Below are positions 20,870-34,918 of a DNA stretch of 64,000 bases, one piece after another. Both the position numbers and the translations under genes were made by a program. The notes beneath the pieces were generated by a model, which was not told the DNA's origin, searched no databases, and saw nothing but the letters and a program-made list of their open reading frames with translations. The stretch is taken from positions 4,259,501-4,323,500 of the forward strand of contig JAWUZG010000027.1 of the NCBI GenBank assembly GCA_036785705.1, in the 5' to 3' direction. The DNA comes from Acanthornis magna. Lineage: Eukaryota; Chordata; Aves; Passeriformes; Acanthizidae. Position 1 is the first letter of the stretch. The number at the start of each line of letters is the position of its first letter.

Positions 20870-21340
20870 GGAAAGAAAGTTTTGGGGCGGGGGGCGCGGG
20901 GGCGCGGGCGCTCAGCACCGCGGACAGCGTCGCTCGCGTTCCCTCTCGCGTTCCCTCTCGCATTCCCTCTCGCATTCCCTCTCGCGTTCCCTCTCGCGTT
21001 CCCTCTCGCATTCCCTCTCGCGTTCCCTCTCGCGTTCCCTCTCGCGTTCCCTCTCGCATTCCCTCTCGCATTCCCTCTCGCGCAGCTCCCCCCGGCCCCT
21101 CTCCCGGCACTCGCAGCGCGGGAAGGCACTTGGGAAAGCCAGCGGGAGATCTGCCGGCCGAGCCCCGTCCCCAGCCCGGGCTGAACTTTCCGGGCCGCCC
21201 CCTGCGGTGGCCGTGGCGGGGCTGCGCCGCTCCGCTCCTCAGCGCGGCCCCTGCGTTCAGCACCGCGGCGGGGACAGCGCCCGCCGGCCCACGGCGGCCC
21301 TGCCTTCCTTCCCTCCGTGCCTCCCCACGGGGGAACGGGG
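20870..21340. promoter_or_regulatory. Intronic CpG-rich block in PHF21B intron 3
   Basis: A second dense CpG block, 0.8 kb after exon 3, flanks and includes a 12-bp tandem repeat. The phrase CAGCACCGCGG occurs on both sides of the repeat (about 20912 and 21258), followed by related GGACAGCG sequence. It may be the downstream edge of a broad promoter-associated island or an internal alternative promoter. No initiating coding exon could be assigned. Confidence 0.55.
20935..21078. repeat. 12-bp tandem repeat, 12 copies (CGCRTTCCCTCT)
   Basis: Twelve uninterrupted 12-bp units differ only at one base, CGCG against CGCA, in the order G G A A G G A G G G A A. The variable site is a CpG/CpA transition, as expected from methyl-cytosine deamination on the other strand. 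The period is a multiple of three, so long open frames run through it on both strands; they are artefacts of the repeat. Confidence 0.97.
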
Positions 21341-21373
21341 AAAGAAGCCAAGCCACATGTCCCGCTTTCCCCG

Positions 21374-21406
<33 letters not shown>

Positions 21407-24400
21407 TATTTTGTTTTGTTTCGCCGGAGTTGTGGTTAAAGTTGCAAAGTGCCTGTGCAATGCCTGCCTGTGGGCGATGGTGGCTGCACACCACCCTTTT
21501 TCCTCCCAGTTTATTGTAATGAGAATTTGTCAGCACTCTCAGTTTGGTAGTGGAAGCTTCCATTTTGTGAGGAAGGGGTGTTGGTTCCTCCTAACATGGA
21601 GAAAAGTCTGCGGAGTTTGCCGGTGGGGGATGGGGCCCCATTCATGCTGAACATTACCATTTTGATTGCTTTGATGCCATTTTTGGAGGGGGGAGGGGAG
21701 AGAATACCCTACTCAGCAGAGCACAAAGATATTTAATCACTGTATAGAATCAAATCAGATACTTTCTTTTTAAAAGCAAATCTGACACCACATGATATCT
21801 AAGGGCTGTTAGTCCTTTTTTTTGCAGCGTAAAACAGCAAATTGTTGACTCTAATACTACTATACTGAGTGAAAGGGTTTTATTTTAAAATAAGGTAACA
21901 GCCTTTCCTGCAACAATGCATCTTTATGTGTTCTTTCTTCAATATCAAAATAGTTTTACTGTTCTAAGTGGGTATTTGGAACATAGATTTTATTATTTCC
22001 CCCTATATTGTAGCAACTATTTCAAGGCTGTTTAAATTTTTATGATCATAGCAAATGAGAAGCTATTTATTATATGTCATGTTGGAATTTCGATAAGGCA
22101 GAGAGACACATTTGAAAATACAGTTTGAACATTCTGATTCAGCTTGGGGAAAAAGGTTTTTGCTACGCTTGCACAGCATATTTATGTATAATCCAAACTA
22201 ACTAGTAAACAATCATTGTATATTTATGACTTGTCATGCTCATAATCTTGTAAATAAATCTACAGACCATGAAGCAATTAAACATAAAATACCTAAATTC
22301 TGTAAACAGCAAATTTGGCCTAGCAGAAAACCTCCTACTTTTTAGGCAAAACTGTAGATTGCTTTTACTGTTTTCAACATCCTATGCAACAAGAGCTCAT
22401 AATTAAGAGCTTGGTGGTGTGGTGTCCTCATGCTGCAGACTGCCACCTCCAGAGGTCTACACTGAAATCTTTCTCAGGTCACAAGTGAAATGAGTTTGGA
22501 GGTCTTAGCTTGTGACCAAGTCACAAACCCATCATGTAACTTTGTAGACTTGCTACAATTAGTAGTTGATCCTTAGGTAACGGCTTATAAATGAACTCTG
22601 GGTCTTTGAGGGTATAGAGAAGGAGCACTGAGGACTCCTGAGACAACAGATGGGCTAATGGCGGAGCTGTTTGGTGGTTTCAAGCTCTTTCATGGAAACA
22701 CTAGTGTAAACTTAAACAGGCAGTTTAAGTATGGAGGTTATTTTTACATTTGTATTTACATTCCTTCCTTCTTTACCCCCCCCCGAAGATTTGTTGAGGC
22801 ACAACTAATTAATAATTCAATTATGTATACCTTTGATTATGCATGCACTGAGTACAAAAGACCCTAAAATTGCATTTCAATTTAACTGCACATGTGGATG
22901 GTGACACAGTAAAATGATTGGATCCACATAATCTACATCTGTTAGAAACATAGCAGGAGTGAGTGTTATCTCTCAGTGCCCCTATTCATCACTTTTCCAT
23001 TATAGCTATTGGCATTTCTGGCAATGTGTCCTTTTCGTGAAAGTTACAAATAAAGACAAGAAAGAACTGAATGACAAATTCAACTTTTGAGGGAAATTTA
23101 TGAAGTAGACTTTTATGCATAGTTGGATTTAAAATTGCATCCCAGTTAGGGATCCCTGGCTAGTCATCGATGTTTCTTTTATGTTGGTGGGTTAGAGAAA
23201 TATAGAATTAAGCATAGTTTTCATATTCTTCAGTGTTTTCAAAGAAATATTGTAGATCCATCATTTTCATTATTGGAAGGCAACAGCTTCAATCAGTTCT
23301 TAATTTGGCTTCCAACTCAGAAAGACAAGTCAGACTTCTGTCATGAGTATATCCTTCGGATGCTGTAGTTTTGATTAATTGTCATCACATTGGAGAGTGG
23401 GTTACCTCTTCTTTAACAAGATATGATGTGTGAAGACTCCATTAGTTGGTCCAGTGGTTTTACACCTTCAATCTACAGCACATGCAGAGTAGCAGTAACA
23501 TTTTTATCTAAATTGTCAAGCAACAAGCATTTATATGTAAATAAAAGAGCTATCATAAGAGCCAGCATTAGCCTTAAAAGTGCACCAGAGGTGCTCTGCT
23601 ACATGGTTTTCTTGCTTTCTTTATGTCCTTAAAGAGTCATTAAGGGTCTTTTAATTTTAGATAGTCGTCTCTTATTAATTAATAGATCAGCATTAAAAAA
23701 AAAATAACCTCCATTGGAAGCTCCTTGTTACTTGTTCCTCCTTACTGATGTGTGAGGCAGCAAGCCAGGTCTTAAAAATTAACAATAAGCATGTGTGGGC
23801 CACAACATTTTTGACCATGATGAACTCTGAATTCAGACAGCCTGTCCTGGAGTGCAGTAATAAAAATATGTCTTCCTGAAAGACATTATGCCATTCACTT
23901 GTGCACTGCCTCATTTCTTTGCCATAATTTATGGCAGAAAATCAACATTTGTTTCAGGCAGACTCTCCCAGCCTGTGTTATTGCTGGTTTGGGGTTTTTT
24001 TGAGTAGTTTATCTGAAATGAAATCACTGACTGTGTTTTGCCTGTGGTGATCACCAGCAAAGCCTGTTTGTGGAAAGTGTTAGACTTCTTAAAATTGAAG
24101 TACAGTTCTTGTGCAAGTTGTTGGAGATGGTTTAGCTCAAGATATCTCATTGTGCTGACGTTGTCTCTTTGTTTTGGGGAAGAGGAGGAAGTGGGTTTTG
24201 GGTTTGTGGAAATTCATGCTGGGCTGCACCTGAAAATGGCAGCATTGTTTACATGAGTTACTGAGTAACATAATTCACTCAATACAAGTTGATATTGCCA
24301 AAGCTTAGTATTTCATATGGCTGGGTTCTTTTAAAATTACTAAGGTAAAAAAAAAAGGTTATAACCTTCAGTGAAAACTCAGGTAAAATCAGAAAGGCAT

Positions 24401-27400
24401 TTCCAGATGGAGTTGAACCTGGTGTAAAACTCTTACCCAAGGTAGGCACAGCACTCGCTCTTGCTGTGGTGAGAATCACATCCCTGTGTGGCTCTGGGTG
24501 TCAGGGCAGGCAGGGTGATGGGCTCCTGGGTGGGGTATTGAACTTTCCTATCACTGCACTGAGTCTACAAACACAAAGACAACAGGTATTAAATGTGAGC
24601 TTGTCTTTGCCATTCTTCTGCACATTGAGGTCCTGCTGACTTTGCTGGGAGTCTTGAACAATTATAGAATAAAATGAATTTATTGGATCAGAGCAAAGAT
24701 TAGTTCTGGATTGTAATTCAAAAACTCCAGTTCCTCCCCGCCCCCCCTTTTTTTTTTAAATTGCAAAATCACCTGGCAATGTATTGCTTGTTTTGCCATC
24801 CGTAGAAAGAATGAAAAAACTAGTGAAGGATTTACCTTCAGTTCCTTGGAGGAGGAACTTGTGAATATAGTTTGCATAATGGCAATCCTAGCATTTTGTT
24901 CATGCTTTCAGTAACAGCGTATTGAGATTCCCTGTTTGTATTGGAGAAAAAGGGTGATAAAGGACATTTTTATGGAGGAGTGAACATATGGCTTTCAGCC
25001 TGCCATTAGGTTGCCCTTGTAAGATTCAAGGAAATCACAAATCTGTAACAAAAATATGTACTGGAGGGGTTAGAACCTGATTTTGTTTGGTAGCTGCTGG
25101 ACTGGCATGGGAAATGCTATTTCATTCCAGCATTTTTCTTTGACTACACTTTTCTGTACTTGTAGAGTCTATCACTTGGCAGGGCTAAGAGTTGAAAAGA
25201 GAATGTTACATTCATTCTAACCATTTTAAAGAGTTCACTTTGATATTTTAGCCACTTAAAACACCTGCTGTCAGAACAGTACAATTGATTTCAATTAACT
25301 TTGAATTTCTTCAATAAGATGACTCTTATAATAACTCCAGTAATCCCATGATGCCTCATTAGAGGAGCTGGCTATGATGATTATCCCTGTGATTTAGCAA
25401 TTTTTCCTTACAATGCCTTTGTCTATTCAGAAAAAGGAATTACGCCAATGATACCTTTTTATTTCACTTCTAGTTTTACACTAATGACATTTGCTACCTG
25501 TTACACACTGTAAAATATCTAATTTATACTTGCAGCAAACAGGTATTTGTTCAGATGTACACAGTACTTTAGCAGGGAGATTATTTTAAAGAAACTTTAG
25601 TTCTATATAGGAACTCTGCATCTTGGAGTTAGAATTTGTTTTAATTTTTCTGTAGACACTTGGGCAGATATTAAGTGTAAGTGGTGCTTCTGCAAGACTC
25701 TTTGTCAGGCGCTCTGGTTTGATGGAACCAAATCTCCACTGGTTCATCCCGTGTGTGTGGCTCATTCAGAAGATGTTTAAAGCAATTCATCTTGTTTCAG
25801 GATCTGGTGCACAGACTCCTTGTATCTGTGGAAGAAAAGGGGAATGTCTCCTTTCCATAACATGATGCTAGAGTAGGGTTTTGAATGGTGGTTTTAAATG
25901 GCATTTCCAATAGGATAATACTACATCACTCTAAACACTTCTGGTATGTTCAAGTAGAGAAAATCCATTTTCATCTCATTGCAGATTTGATTTTCAAGTT
26001 GAAAGCATGAAGGCGTATAAAGACATGTTTATATAAAGTTGCTTTTAACTTTTCCCTCTATGCTTTTCTCTTTGAGATCAAAGATAAAATATGCAGCATT
26101 TTTGTACTTGATTATAAAATGATACCTCCCTCTCCCCTCCACCCCCAAAACAAAATCTGAAGCATCAACAAAATTTTTAATCAATAGAGTTAAAGGGTAG
26201 AAGTTTGCAAATCGATAAGACAAGGCAATGGTAAATGGTGTAAGTGTGGCCACAATATCAAGGAGGGCAACTGGTACATGCAGAGGAGTTGGAGGTAAGG
26301 GAAGTATGAAACGAGGCTGCAAGTTTAAAATAAGAACAAAGAAGAACAAAAAAGAACCAGAATTAGACTAACTGAAATGCAAATTTGTCATTCTGCCATT
26401 AAAGTAGACAGTTATTTCAGTATAACAGACTCTTATTTGGTCTATACAATGCTAATCGCACTCTTCTCTTATATGTCTGTATATACATGTACTTTTATAA
26501 ATATTTAATTTTTTATTTTATTTTTTTTAAACTTACGGCATGACTACTTTTTTATTTGGAATTGTTCTTCTTGAGTCAAAATGTACTTCATGAAAAATGT
26601 TTTCTCCCCCACCCCTCTCTTTTTTGAACCAGCTGCTTATTGTTATGTAGCAGCAATTTCCAGAGTGTCACATGAAATTGCTGATGTGGCTTAGTTCTCG
26701 CTCCAACCTGCAACTGCCAATAGTAAGCATCTATTGAAATCTAATATGTACCACAGGGCTTTTTGCACATGTACAGACAGACCCTTCTGGTTAATAGACA
26801 GGGGACTGGGAAATAGGAGGATGTATTTTCCTTTTTTAACCCATGGAGGACTTAAATATATGTCCAAGTTTAAACCAATCCTTTGACTGAATGAAAATAA
26901 ACCTGAGAACTGACCGTAAGTGCAGCTGCAGTAAAATCAAAACGATATGTACTTGAGAACTCTGTAGATATGATGGGTGGTGTTAATTTAGGCTTTTGAG
27001 AGGCAATCTTATTTTCAGAGTTGTAATTCAGTTTTAAGAGCCTGGGCATTGAGGCTGTAGCCAGAACAGTGTTTTCACCTGAAGGTTGGTCTGCTTGCTT
27101 GTGTTTAATTGAGAGAAGCATATAATTGGCCTTGAAACAGAAGTTAAATCTATATTGTGTATAAGTTATTTTTATTTCCACATTGATTTAGCTTGACCCT
27201 GTTGGTAGTTTGTGATGCAGCTTACTTCCTATCTGGGGAGAAGGAGTGGAATTGGCTTTCTGCGCAAACTCAGCTATCAATGACAAATCTTATAAGGTTG
27301 CAGAAAGCGAAATTGTATATTACATTTTGAATAAGTGAGTCAAGTGAGAATCATTGATACTTTTGACATGCAGCTGAGATTAACCTGCATTTTCTGTAAT

Positions 27401-30179
27401 GTTGTTTTTCTAAAGCGCTTCAAATCAGCCAAGATTGCCTAAAGATTTATTGAATAGAAGCTTTTCTGAGAATGAGGAAGAGAGAAGCTTCCATTCTTAG
27501 AAATGTACAGACTTGAGTGTCTCTGTGTATAAATGTGCTTCTGTGTGTGTGTGCGTGGTTGGGTGTGAGCATAAGGTCTTTCTCTTTGATATCATTCAGG
27601 CAGAAAGCCAATATGCGCATGTAAATGAGCCTGAAAATGTAATTAAAAATATATACATACTGGGGACTGCAATACAGAATTTAATATGAGATGCAGGTTA
27701 CAAAGTGACAAGTAACATTTCCTATATAATCACTGATACTAACTCTCATCTGTGATTTACACATCTCGTGTGTTAAGTGCCAAACAGATAAATGCTGAAA
27801 TTATTTCTTTAGATATCCTTTTACCACAATGACTGAAAGCGAAGTACATCGTGCCCATTCTCTTACCTTAGACCAAAACAAAAGCCAAAATACACCTACC
27901 ATGCAAGTGTTACTACGGAGACTAAAAGTATTTTACATAAGGTCAGATAAAGACCTATTTGATAACATATCTTTCCTGGCAGTAAAATGTAACAAAATAG
28001 ACTTACTTGTGAATATATTAGATCAAAGAAATTCTGCAAATCATTGACACACATCTAGGAACTTGTACACAGATGGAAAAAGAGAAAGATTGCCTGGGGA
28101 AAGACATAAGCAATTTTATCCTTTATTTCAGTGTAGATAACAAAGGCTCCCACATAAAGGCTATATGAGAGGCACCTCAGAAACTCCAAACTTTAGGAAA
28201 GAAGCTAGTTTTCTTTGCTTGAAAGTATTTTCTAAAAGTTAGGTCAGAGTGCTGGGTGCAGAAGCTAATGTTTCTTCTCTCCAACTGAGGGAGAAACTAC
28301 TTGGAAGAGCATTTATTTTGCATTTAAAAATACGAGTGGAATCCAGATGTATTTCTATCAACAGCTCCACAGCCCGTAAATGTATACAACCTAAGCCAGT
28401 GCCTTATTTACATTATTTTATTAACATTCTTTGCTGAGTGGGCTTGAATGGAACACAATCTCTCCTATAGAGGACCTAATTATAAACACAAGGGACAGAA
28501 CCAAATAAGCAGTCTTTAAAAGGAAAAGAGTCTGGCAGCTTTGTTTAAAGTGTCCTTTAATGAACTTCTTTAGCAGCTTGTATCTTAGCAACACATTTTA
28601 TTACATACCAGTGCAGGAGAAGCAGTTTGCAGATGGAGTTGCACACAGTAATTTATTTCCCCCTTTTTTTTTCCCTTTTCTCTTCTGTGGTGACTCAACT
28701 GGAATGTGCAAGAGTAGCTTTTCTAACACTGATAGCTCACTTGAAATCCCTGATTGGTTCATTTGTATCTGTTCTGTTTTGTTAGTTGATGAAAAAGGCA
28801 TTTATTATGGTAAATGCATAGTCATTTTGCTTGCTCTTAGAAATTCAGATATGACTGTTTTGAATAGGCATGAATTTAAATGGAAAATAACACCAGCTTT
28901 TTTCAGTGCACTTTTTTTCCGTGGATGTGTTGCACTCGGCACTCATCCTCATCACACACACCGACGAGTTTCCAGATTTGGAGCTTATTTACTCTCCATG
29001 TTACATGGAGTTGTTTTAATCTCTTATCTTTCACCCCTCCGAAACTAATTGGAATATAGGAGTGACAGAAGCATTTGCAATCTTTTTTTGGTCTTCTTAG
29101 ACAAAACCTGCCACTTAAACTGCAAATATATTAAAAAAAATAGCTGCTGTTTTAAAACCAATTGAAGTTATGCACTGCTGTCCCTCCTTCAAATGACCTA
29201 CAGGGCTTATCTTTGTTGAAAGAAATACTTTTTGTCTTCTCCACTACTAATTGCAGACCAAGTTCTCCTCATATGTTTTGAGTGAAAAAGTATGTGAGTA
29301 GCTTTTTTCAATAGCGTCTTTGGAGGAATGTGATATTATTGAAGATGTGTATGAGCAATACAATCCAGACTTCATTATTTTTTTCTTATAAATTAAAGGG
29401 GGAAAATGCCTTTAATGAGCAAACTAAGTACTATTCAGCTCAATTTACATTTTCTGCTGGCTAGTCAGGTGTAAGTCCAGAAACATATTTCCCTGGAGTT
29501 CACTGGAGTTACCCAGAGCTTACACTGGTGTGATAAAGACCGGAATATTACCAGAGGGAGAAAAGCAGGTGAGGAGGGAAGAGAACAGATAAAGGCAGTC
29601 TGGAGTGTTAGAAGAACCCACAGAAGATGGAGATTGTTGGCTTAAAGATACTGCTCTTGGGGATGACTTCATTAAACTGCAGTTAAGATCTAATATATTA
29701 GGGGCTGATATTAAAAAGACAAAACCCATCCATTTCATAAAGTCCATTGATATTTGCAAGTAGGCAGGAGATGGTTTTTGAAAGAGATTGGATTGTTTCT
29801 TTGCTTAACATTAGTGAAATGTAAATGCCTTTCCATTAACTGGCAAACTATTACATTTCTTGAGTCCTTAGTTCAAAAAAAACAGTTTCATTTCACTCCA
29901 AAATGTGGATGGATGGCTAGAATTTGACTCCAGTTTTCTGGTTTTGGTGTGTCAGGTGACAGCCTGGCACTCGTCCCTTTTGGAGTTGCAATATCTCAGC
30001 CTTGGTAGCAGCATAAAGAAGTCCTGTGAACTTTAAAATCAGTAAGAGTACTGCAAATGGAGAGGTAAAGGATGCAGCCCCACTCCCCTTTAAAACCTGG
30101 TGATAGTGGTTTTAAGACAGAAAGATGTTCTCTGGAGCCCAAAGTGATTCAGTTGCTGTGTGATTAACTTACTTTTTAT

Positions 30180-30440
30180 CTTTTGCCATTCAGCTCCCTG
30201 TTTATTAACTCAATTTGGGTTGAAAAAGCTCTAAGCTGGGGGAATGCACCAGAATCGTGCACAATCACGAGGATTAATGATGACAGTCCAAACTGTCAAA
30301 CAAGCTAAATCATGAAATTTGCAATATTGCTAGACAAAGGCTTACATGCTTTTCTGCAGCTGTATTGGCCCTAATAAAAGGGACCTGCCATAATTGTAAC
30401 AATTCATGTCCTGTCATGAGAAATAGTATTTATGCCAGGC
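30180..30440. promoter_or_regulatory. Candidate intronic regulatory element with TGACAG/CTGTCA motifs
   Basis: An inverted pair of TALE-homeodomain (MEIS/TGIF/PKNOX-type) hexamers, TGACAG at 30281-30286 and CTGTCA at 30293-30298, is separated by 6 bp. An ATTAATGA homeodomain-like site directly precedes it and a third CTGTCA lies at 30411-30416. The motif cluster is visible; enhancer function is inference. Confidence 0.25.
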
Positions 30441-31755
30441 ACAGCGTTTGAAGGTCTTATGTGGTAGAGCTGGGAAAATTCAAATGAGATGTGAGAACAA
30501 GAGTCTTAACATACTAAGAAATTTCCTTCAGAAATGTTGCAGTAAGAGAGAACAAAATGAAGAACTTAATTTATTTTCTGAAACATTTAGGACGGAATTA
30601 GGAGCCTGTGTAGCAGATTGGCTAAAATAAATCAGCAATCTCTAGTTGTTCAGTTTTCCTTCAATAAAGAAAAAAATACAGGTTTTTTTTCCCAGAAGCA
30701 CAAACATTTCCAGAAACTTCTTTAACCCTCTGAGTGCTAGCACTGTACCTCATTACAGAAGTACTTCTAGTAAAGGAAACTTAATGGAGATTGTTGTTCA
30801 TCTCCAGGTGAAGCAAAGACTCATTTATAAACAATGAGAGCAGGAACAATAGAAAGCTGAGTGCATTCTGCATGAATAATATAACTGAGGACTGTGAAAA
30901 GCCTATGATTTTTGTATGCCAAGCTCAGTTTGGGAGTGCAGCATTCAGCTGATTTTTTTTACATTGGAGATTCATCCCTTCTCTCTGCCACATGTATGTG
31001 CAAACACACACACACAGAGGCCTAGCACTGATGATTAAAGAGGGGAGCCATCAGCAGCTCCTGAGCAGTGATGTTGGGACTCAGGTGTAAATTCATAAAA
31101 CTGGTGGAAGCTGGGTTGAGATCTAGGCCAGCACTGAGCCTGAGGTAGGTGGAGGAAAGTTGAAGACCTGTTTTAAGAATAGAGTCTAAGCTTCAGTCTG
31201 TATCCTTGGCTGGGAGTTTGATTCTGTTTGCATTTGTTTATTTTTAAGTCAGAGAGTTTGAGGCCTCCAGTATGAACTCCTATTTCTGGCACCTTTAGAT
31301 AGCTAATTTTTATTTATGAGGCTAAATCTGGATTTAAGCTCTGGATTTCAGGCCTTTCGGTTGAAAAATTTTGGCCATGGTTGGTTATTTTATCTTTTTA
31401 TCCTCTTCCACTTTCTTAATTAAACTCATTCTCCTAAATATGCTGAAGGTCTTTGGGTCTGGGTCTGTCTTTGTCCTGTGTGTATTTAGGGTTTGGCTTA
31501 ATGAGATTCTCCTCTGGGATTCACAGACCATAAGGTGATGCAAACAGCGACAGCAGCAGTAGCCGATGTTTTGCCATACACAGTGGAAGAATAAACTTTA
31601 CCCAAAACTCATCTTTGAGTGACTTTGCCTACTATGTTACAATTACAGGGCGAGTAAGCTGGAATTTTACTGGCTTGGGCTGCCTCAGGTGGTCCATTTC
31701 ACCCACTGTTCTGAACTTGCTGTCCTGTGTTATAGAAAAACAGCGTATAGTAATG

Positions 31756-31800
31756 AACAAGATGTTATTTCCAACCTAAGCCATTCTATGTTTCTGTGAT
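31756..31800 (+). mobile_element. CR1 3'-end remnant
   Basis: The phrase TTTCCAACCTAAGCCATTCT followed by ATGTTTCTGTG matches the last about 45 bp of CR1. Very short, old fragment. Confidence 0.6.
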
Positions 31801-34594
31801 ACTCTCAAAGTCCACTTGTTGGGTTATTTTGCAGTTCAGTCCCTGGATGCTCTTTGAAATTGCCACCTATTAAACTGAGTGCTGTCAAATGATAGTGATG
31901 GATTTTGTAAGATGATTCAGTGTCCTGAAAGCTGGACTGAAGTCCACTAATGTCTTTTCTAAAGACCTTCCTACTGTGTGGCCCCTGTTAGTTCTCCTGG
32001 CGTTAGCCAGGCAAAGTGGTGTGCATATACTCTGTCCATAATTACAATTTCTGATAGTCTTCTATTTTGCTTCGCTGTTTGGGGAAAAAAAAAAGGGGGG
32101 GTAAGGTCTGACATCTGTCATGTTAAGATTTTGCAGTGTCCTTGGGTTCAGTTGAGCTGTGCTTGTTTATACTTCCCAAAAATCTGGGCCAGGTGGACTC
32201 AAGTTCCCTTACCGCCCCCAAACTACCAAAATTGGCCAATCACTGATACAATGTTTGTTTTGATCTCCCAGGTTCTTGAGCTTTCATTATGATTATTTCA
32301 TTTTAGGTTAACATCAGCCACTGGTTTGTTGATGCTCTTTCTCTAAAGGCTGTGGCTAAACCTTCAGATTTGGTGTCAAGAAATAACTTTAAAAATGTTA
32401 TTCCAGCGCAAAGTCTGAATAATAACTGGCTGAAAATTGCAATGTATTTGCTTAACAATTCACTGTTCCTTGAAAAAGATCTTTTGATCATCAGATAGTT
32501 ACGTACTCATCAGCTGGGCTGTTCCAACCTATCATGTAAATACATAAAGTTTTCAAAATGCGCAGTTCTCAGCAGACTAGACATGTATATGACCTGGCGT
32601 TTATTAAAATGCAGTTTCTTGACATGACTGAACTGAGTACTCCTATAGTCTGTTATTTTCCACTGAAGGAATTTTACCTTCTCTCATTAAGGATTAGGTA
32701 GGTGCAATTCTTTGCAAGTCATTGCACTATTTTCAACTTAGAAAAGCTTGAAATTGGAATTAGTGGATACTGGACTGCTGTGGGAATTTGATTTGCTGTG
32801 TTGAATGTGCAATGAATCAACCTTAAACAAAAATGATTTGGTTGCTTTACATGCCTGTCCAGTGTTGTTCTGAGGGAGCTGACTGCTGTCTGAGAGCATC
32901 CTGACTGTTTTTATGGGAATGGCTTAGAAGATGGAGTAGTCACAAGGATTTATCTTTCAAGGGACAGATTCTGCTGAACTCATGGGTGTTGGCACATGTA
33001 CCCTTCATATTTTAAAGAGAAAAATCCCCTCTACCTGGTAGAAGAGGTGTACAGCGTGTACAGAGATCAAAACACACAAAGAGCATGAGAAAAGGAATTT
33101 GAGGTGATATCTAGAACAAAGGGATTAAAACTGAAACTTACAGGTTCTTTGTGAGCCCAGTAGGGAGGTCCCAGTATTGGGATGAGAAATAAAGAGGGAT
33201 AGGTCAAAGTTTGAGATGGGAAGATGATTTTCTTTCCTGGTTCCCAGCGAAGTGGAGGCTGTGGAGCTTCTGTGGAGGAGCTGCTGGCAGGCACACTGTG
33301 GCTTTATGGATACCCACAACTGGCATAGGTCTGAGCAGTCTCCTTTTGCCACATTTCCTTATTTCCCAGGAGAAATAGAAGAGAATATTTCAAGATTAAT
33401 TAGCTAATGATGATGAGCAGGAATTCTCTTCTGTAAGTTTGATGCTAGAAGGAGTGTTAAGATGAGGATTGATAGTCCTATGCACACTTTTCACTCTTTT
33501 TTGTTTATTTGCTTGAAGTGCACACAGTCTTTCATGGAACAAGCTTTTGCCAAATGTGAGCCCAGGAAATGTGCAGGGAGCTGAGTTTTAATGTGATTCA
33601 AATCAATAATGTCAAAATGTCAATCAGTAATAACAAATCAGTAGTTGTCAAAATGCTGTGCATTTTTATTTCTCAAGGCTAATATGCTACATCCTTTTTT
33701 AATTGCCAGCTATAACTGGAGATGTGATTGATTTTCCTCTACTGGAGTGTCATTATTAGCATTTCTGTATTCAGTTGTCCATGTTAAAATGTTTGAATAA
33801 CCCTCTATTTAGTGTGACAATGTCCCACTTCAGAGTAGTAATTTCAAGCTCAGTAATTTCAATATTGAAATAACTTACTCTTAACTTCCAGAATGGATGC
33901 GTCATTTTGCTTCCCTCCCTTGTGTTGCAGGAGGTGTAACATAAAGCTGATCTAGCAAAATTCATGAAGAAACCTCTCTTTCTGTTTGTTTAGGTAGGTA
34001 AACCCACCTCAGCTGGGCAAGGAGGAGAATACAAAATGCTGAGAGATGGTGGCATCTTAATGGTCTCACTTCATTAAGACTACGATGATCTGTTTCAATA
34101 CGGGTGTTTATAATGCTCTCTGAGTAGGACAAGTAATTGTACAGTGAAAACTGAACTCCTGCCCGTCACTGGGAGTTGTACGGCTCCCCTCTGTCTGCTG
34201 TGTGGCTTGGGCTCTTTCACCCTGAAGGATTTTTAGATTTAAACACAAAGAGATGCTTTCTTTGGTGCTCTGGAGTTCATAGAAAGGTGATGGTTGTGCC
34301 ACTGTGAAGGTCTGGAAAGCAGAACTATGGGTGCTGAGGATGCTGTTCCCATCCTGAGAGCTTAGGCTAAGCAGCCCTGGTGTGATCCCAAGGACTGGAT
34401 GGCTGTTCCTGTGTGGAACACATTACCTGTGCTCTGCTGTTGAGTTTAATCCCAATGGAATCTACTTGGTCCACTCCTGAGTTACTTTGCACTGTGAAAC
34501 AAAGGACAAGATCTGCTTTGCTTGGATCACAGGGTGATCTGCTTCAGAAATTAGCTCTTGACTTGGAAGCAGTGACCTCATTGTGGGCTTCATG

Positions 34595-34918
34595 TGAAGG
34601 GAACCTACAGAAAGGATGGAGAGAGACTATTACAGGGGCCTGGTGTGACAGGACAAGGGGGAATGGCTTCAAACTGACAGAGAGGAGGTTTAGATTGGAT
34701 ATTAGCAGGAAATTCTTCCCTGTGAGGGTGGGGAGGCCCTGGCACAGGTTGCCCAGGGAAGCTGTGGCTGCCCCATCCTGGAAGTGTCCCAGGCCAGGTT
34801 GGATGGGGGCTTGGAGCAGCCTGGGATAGCAGAATGTGTCCCTGCCCATGGGAGGGAGTGGGACAAGATAATCTTTAAGGTTCCTTCCAGCCCAAACCAT
34901 TCTGTGATTCTATGATAA
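34595..34918 (+). mobile_element. CR1 LINE fragment, 3'-anchored
   Basis: Classic CR1 3' sequence: 'aaggatggagagagactatt', 'gtgaggccctggcacaggtt'-like text (here 'gggaggccctggcacaggtt') and 'gcccagggaagctgtggctg'. It ends 'ccagcccaaaccattctgtg' and ATTCTATGA. About 325 bp, 5'-truncated and non-functional. Confidence 0.95.

Larger units (their letters stand above)
21341..34590 (+). other. PHF21B intron 3, proximal part: no further exon seen
   Basis: About 13 kb of AT-rich sequence with one short CR1 remnant (about 31757-31800) and a T21 tract near 21377. No frame matches the next known PHF21 family exons and no RNA gene was recognised. Several stretches look like conserved intronic elements (for example 30180-30440), but this cannot be tested from one genome. 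Confidence 0.55.

Noticed and set aside
20935..21078. CRISPR-like array
   Set aside because: Direct tandem 12-bp units with no spacers, in a vertebrate genome.
20617..21563. About 300-codon open frames on both strands at the intronic CpG block
   Set aside because: They are kept open by the 12-bp tandem repeat (RVPSRIPS-type or REGTREGM-type peptides) and by homopolymers; simultaneous frames on both strands mark an artefact.
28560..29048. 162-codon plus-strand open frame in intron 3
   Set aside because: No family resemblance, no good flanking splice sites, composition like surrounding AT-rich intron.
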